From: Hymenobacter telluris
GTDB lineage: Bacteria; Bacteroidota; Bacteroidia; Cytophagales; Hymenobacteraceae
DNA: 64,000 bases
Direction: 5' to 3'
Assembly: GCF_017313265.1 (NCBI RefSeq)
Contig: NZ_JAFLQZ010000013.1
Span: 62,001 to 126,000, forward strand
In this document: positions 61,541-64,000 of the stretch, one piece after another
Numbering within the stretch: position 1 is the first letter of the stretch
How the letters are laid out: each line of letters starts with the position of its first letter
Translations under genes and position numbers: made by a program
Notes under the pieces: model-generated
Databases searched by the model: none
What the model saw: only the letters and a program-made list of their open reading frames with translations
Told to the model about the DNA's origin: nothing

Positions 61541-62701
61541 ATGCTCACTACCACGCAGTCCTCTATTTTTCAGCTCACTGAAGAGCAACTGGCCGTACAG
61601 GCCGCCGCGCGCGACTTTGCGCAGTCCGAACTTTGGGCTGGCGTAATCGAGCGGGACGAACACCAGAAGTTTCCGGCCGAGCAAATCAAGAAAATGGGCG
61701 AGCTGGGCTTTATGGGCATGATGGTGAGCCCCGAGTACGGCGGCGGCGGCATGGACACCGTGAGCTACGTGCTGGCCATGGAAGAAATTTCCAAAGTGGA
61801 TGCGTCCTGCTCAGTTATTATGTCGGTGAACAACTCGTTGGTTTGCTGGGGCTTGGAGAAGTATGGCACCGAAGAACAAAAGCGGAAGTACCTGCCCGGC
61901 CTGACTTCCGGCGCCATCATTGGCGCCTTCGCCCTCTCTGAGCCGGAAGCCGGTTCCGATGCTACCAGCCAGCGCACCACCGCCGAGGATAAAGGCGACT
62001 ATTATCTGCTGAACGGCACCAAAAACTGGATTACCAACGGTACCACGGCTTCGGTGTACCTGGTTATTGCCCAAACCAACCCCGAACTCAAGCACCGCGG
62101 CATCAACGTGCTGATTGTAGAGAAAGGCATGGATGGCTTCCAGACCGGCCCCAAGGAAAACAAGCTGGGCATCCGGGGCTCCGACACCTGCTCGTTGATG
62201 TTCAACGACGTGAAGGTGCCCAAGGAGAACCGCATTGGCGAAGACGGCTTCGGGTTCAAGTTTGCCATGCAGGTGCTGGCCGGCGGCCGCATCGGCATTG
62301 CGTCGCAGGCGCTGGGCATTGCTTCCGGGGCCTACGAGCTGTCGTTGAAATATGCCAAAGAGCGTAAGGCCTTTGGCGTGCCGATTTCGCAGCACCAGGC
62401 CATTCAGTTCAAGCTGGCCGATATGGCAACCAATATTGACGCTGCCCGCCTGCTGTGCTTGCAAGCCGCTTATGATAAAGACATGCACCAGGATTATGCC
62501 AAATCCGGCGCAATGGCCAAGCTGTTTGCTTCCAAAGTAGCCATGGATACCGCCGTAGAAGCGGTTCAGATTCATGGGGGCTACGGCTTTGTGAAGGAGT
62601 ACCACGTAGAGCGCCTGATGCGTGACGCCAAAATCACGCAGATTTACGAGGGAACCTCTGAAATTCAGAAAATTGTAATCTCGCGGGAAATCCTGAAATA
62701 G
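61541..62701 (+). CDS. Acyl-CoA dehydrogenase
   Basis: 386 residues. The FAD enzyme oxidises acyl-CoA to trans-2-enoyl-CoA. The FAD/substrate region shows ALSEPEAGSDATSQRTTA (about 128), NGTKNWITNG (about 158) and RIGIASQALGIA (about 250). The catalytic Glu is in QIYEGTSEIQ (about 367). The fold is of the short/branched-chain type (ACAD). Length is normal, with ATG at 61541. A separate terminator and about 190 bp of upstream sequence suggest its own transcription unit. Chain length is not decided. Confidence 0.93.
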   Translation: MLTTTQSSIFQLTEEQLAVQAAARDFAQSELWAGVIERDEHQKFPAEQIKKMGELGFMGMMVSPEYGGGGMDTVSYVLAMEEISKVDASCSVIMSVNNSLVCWGLEKYGTEEQKRKYLPGLTSGAIIGAFALSEPEAGSDATSQRTTAEDKGDYYLLNGTKNWITNGTTASVYLVIAQTNPELKHRGINVLIVEKGMDGFQTGPKENKLGIRGSDTCSLMFNDVKVPKENRIGEDGFGFKFAMQVLAGGRIGIASQALGIASGAYELSLKYAKERKAFGVPISQHQAIQFKLADMATNIDAARLLCLQAAYDKDMHQDYAKSGAMAKLFASKVAMDTAVEAVQIHGGYGFVKEYHVERLMRDAKITQIYEGTSEIQKIVISREILK

Positions 62702-62736
62702 CCGTAAGTAGCCTAAAAGATGGATTTGTTGCACAA

Positions 62737-62770
62737 AACCCAGTCAATATTTGGCTGGGTTTTCGTTTTT
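62737..62770 (+). terminator. Terminator of the acyl-CoA dehydrogenase gene
   Basis: Stem AACCCAGTCA / TGGCTGGGTT (one G-T pair) followed by TTCGTTTTT. Confidence 0.8.
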
Positions 62771-62857
62771 GTGAATTTTTATATCTTAATTTGCATTACA
62801 TCAGCTAGGCCGCTCCGCGTCCTTGGATAATCTAAGACCACAACCACCCTTAGTCCA

Positions 62858-63781
62858 ATGGAAGATTATAATAAAGTGATAGAATCGCTTGGTGTGAGAT
62901 ACATCAAAGCGAAGAATCTGGTGCTACAACAGCCCTTTACAGTTCGCAATAACTATGACGTAGGCAACAATCTTATCCTGTTGCATAAGGGCCGTATTAC
63001 CTTCGGCGAAGAAGAGCAGGTAGTGGAAGAAGGCGAAATGCTGTTCATTCCCGGTGGCCGCGCTACTAAGGTAAACTACGGAGGATCAACGGGTAAGGTC
63101 ATCACCAACGATGACCTGATCAGCAATAAAGACAAGTTTTTTCATTCTAACTCCGACCTCGACCTAATTGGCGACGCTGAAGAGAGCCACTCTTTTGTGA
63201 GCTTTGAGGCCAAGGTGTTCGATTCGGTGAACTTCTTCGCGTCGTTGGACGTGCCGGCGTTCCTGATTGCCAACAACTCCAAGCTGGGCAACCTCATCAT
63301 CAAGGTGGTGGAGGAGAGCTTGCAGGAGCTGCCCGGCCGGGAGCGGCTGATTACGATTTACACCGAGAATATTGTGGTGGAAATCGTGCGCTACATCCTC
63401 AAGAACAAGATGTTTGTAGAGCAGCTGGCTACTAACAGCACCTACTTCAAGGACCCCCGCCTCATCGACCTGTTCAACTACATCAAGGAGAACATCGGTG
63501 GCGACCTGTCCAACAAAGTGCTGAGCAACGTGGCCAACGTGAGCGAAGACTATGTAGGGCAGTATTTCAAGATGCTGACCGGCATCAACCCCCAGGACTA
63601 CATCGAATACCAGCGGATGGAACGCGCCGTGTTCCTGCTGCGCACCACCAAGAAAAGCATCCGCGACATCGGCAAAGAAGTGGGCTACAAAGACACCGCT
63701 TATTTCTGCCGCCGCTTCAAGATGATGTTCGGTATTCCGGCCGGTAAAATGCGCCGCCGCGAATCCGCCATGAACATCTAG
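62858..63781 (+). CDS. AraC-family transcriptional regulator
   Basis: 307 residues. A cupin-like sensor domain (NNLILLHKGRITFGEEEQVVEEGEMLFIPGGRATKV, about 35-75) precedes a central linker and the two-helix-turn-helix AraC domain (about 205-300: DLSNKVLSNVANVSEDYVGQYFKMLTG and RDIGKEVGYKDTAYFCRRFKMMFG). The architecture is of the AraC/XylS family with a small ligand. The acyl-CoA dehydrogenase is the upstream neighbour, but separate terminators give no operon link. Ligand unknown. Confidence 0.9.
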   Translation: MEDYNKVIESLGVRYIKAKNLVLQQPFTVRNNYDVGNNLILLHKGRITFGEEEQVVEEGEMLFIPGGRATKVNYGGSTGKVITNDDLISNKDKFFHSNSDLDLIGDAEESHSFVSFEAKVFDSVNFFASLDVPAFLIANNSKLGNLIIKVVEESLQELPGRERLITIYTENIVVEIVRYILKNKMFVEQLATNSTYFKDPRLIDLFNYIKENIGGDLSNKVLSNVANVSEDYVGQYFKMLTGINPQDYIEYQRMERAVFLLRTTKKSIRDIGKEVGYKDTAYFCRRFKMMFGIPAGKMRRRESAMNI

Positions 63782-63814
63782 TGTAGCGCAAGCTGCCGAT
63801 AAGTACAGCATATA

Positions 63815-63854
63815 AAAAGCCCCGTGTTGCCTTGAGTGGCGGCACGGGGCTTTT
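63815..63854. terminator. Bidirectional terminator
   Basis: Stem AAAAGCCCCGTG / CACGGGGCTTTT around a short loop, between the AraC gene and a convergent minus-strand gene. Confidence 0.88.
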
Positions 63855-63877
63855 GCTTTGGTAGGCGGTTGTTTTGC

Positions 63878-64000
63878 CTAGGCTACACTTACCTGATTGA
63901 AGCGCTGAACGGCTTTGGAAACCTGTCCCAGAAAGTTGGGGTCTTTCTCAATCTGGTTGCCGATAACTACCACGTCGGCGCCGGCGCTGAGGGCGCTGTG
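63878..64000 (-). CDS. 3' end of a geranylgeranylglyceryl phosphate synthase-like gene (partial)
   Basis: The last 40 codons on the minus strand, cut by the window edge; stop TAG at 63880-63878. The residues ALSAGADVVVIGNQIEKDP match the C-terminal phosphate-binding strand of the PcrB/GGGPS TIM-barrel family, which joins a prenyl chain to glycerol-1-phosphate. Several Bacteroidota have such enzymes. The assignment rests on this motif only. Confidence 0.65.
   Translation of the reverse strand, partial: HSALSAGADVVVIGNQIEKDPNFLGQVSKAVQRFNQVSVA

Overview
The window comes from a GC-rich member of the Bacteroidota, most likely Hymenobacter or a close relative in the Cytophagales. The evidence is a type B type-IX-secretion C-terminal domain on a giant secreted protein, a DUF4270 lipoprotein, a single-domain GT5 glycogen-synthase-like protein beside glmS and panC, the Bacteroidota -7 promoter box TAnnTTTG in front of many genes, and little sign of Shine-Dalgarno sequences. 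The genus is an inference from family composition. No tRNA, rRNA, CRISPR array, prophage or complete insertion sequence was seen.

Layout. 1-7.5 kb: a DnaA-box cluster, a PiT phosphate transporter, glycyl-tRNA synthetase, a large SBBP/PKD secreted protein and a small conserved protein. 7.6-21.9 kb: an RND exporter, ileS, lspA, a fused oligopeptide-type ABC ATPase, RNase R, a polyprenyl diphosphate synthase and a rhomboid protease. 22-27 kb: a small lipoprotein, a DUF2939 protein, a long gene-poor AT-rich island with a helix-turn-helix gene that ends in a parS site, a thioesterase, and recF with a DUF721/DciA-like gene. 27-35.5 kb: pdhA, TPR protein, ribH, DksA-like protein, an RGG-rich pseudouridine synthase, coaX, an outer-membrane protein, lptC. 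35.6-47.6 kb: PpiD-like foldase, TPR lipoprotein-export-size protein, recJ, DoxX, lptB, GH3 protein, small lipoproteins, an AIM24 protein. 47.8-64 kb: gltX, pentapeptide protein, RidA, an interrupted 3-hydroxyacyl-CoA dehydrogenase-like gene, a membrane glycosyltransferase, glmS-DUF4270-GT5 divergent from panC-panD, a flippase-like protein, hldE-type adenylyltransferase, zinc peptidase, acyl-CoA dehydrogenase, AraC regulator and the end of a GGGP synthase.

Most genes are housekeeping. Several act in the envelope: lptB and lptC (LPS export), the heptose adenylyltransferase, glmS, lspA, and the PpiD-like foldase. Three features point to the neighbourhood of the chromosome origin: two perfect DnaA boxes plus a third near-match next to an AT-rich stretch at the left edge, a near-consensus parS at 24268-24283, and recF beside a DUF721/DciA gene.

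The most unusual content is in the repeats. Five palindromic elements of about 100-125 bp have arms built from octamers GTGARRTG. Each abuts or supplies the stop codon of every gene that reads into it (six gene ends). A related palindrome made of heptamers sits in frame inside ileS, and other heptamer arrays occur in coding linkers and just upstream of start codons.
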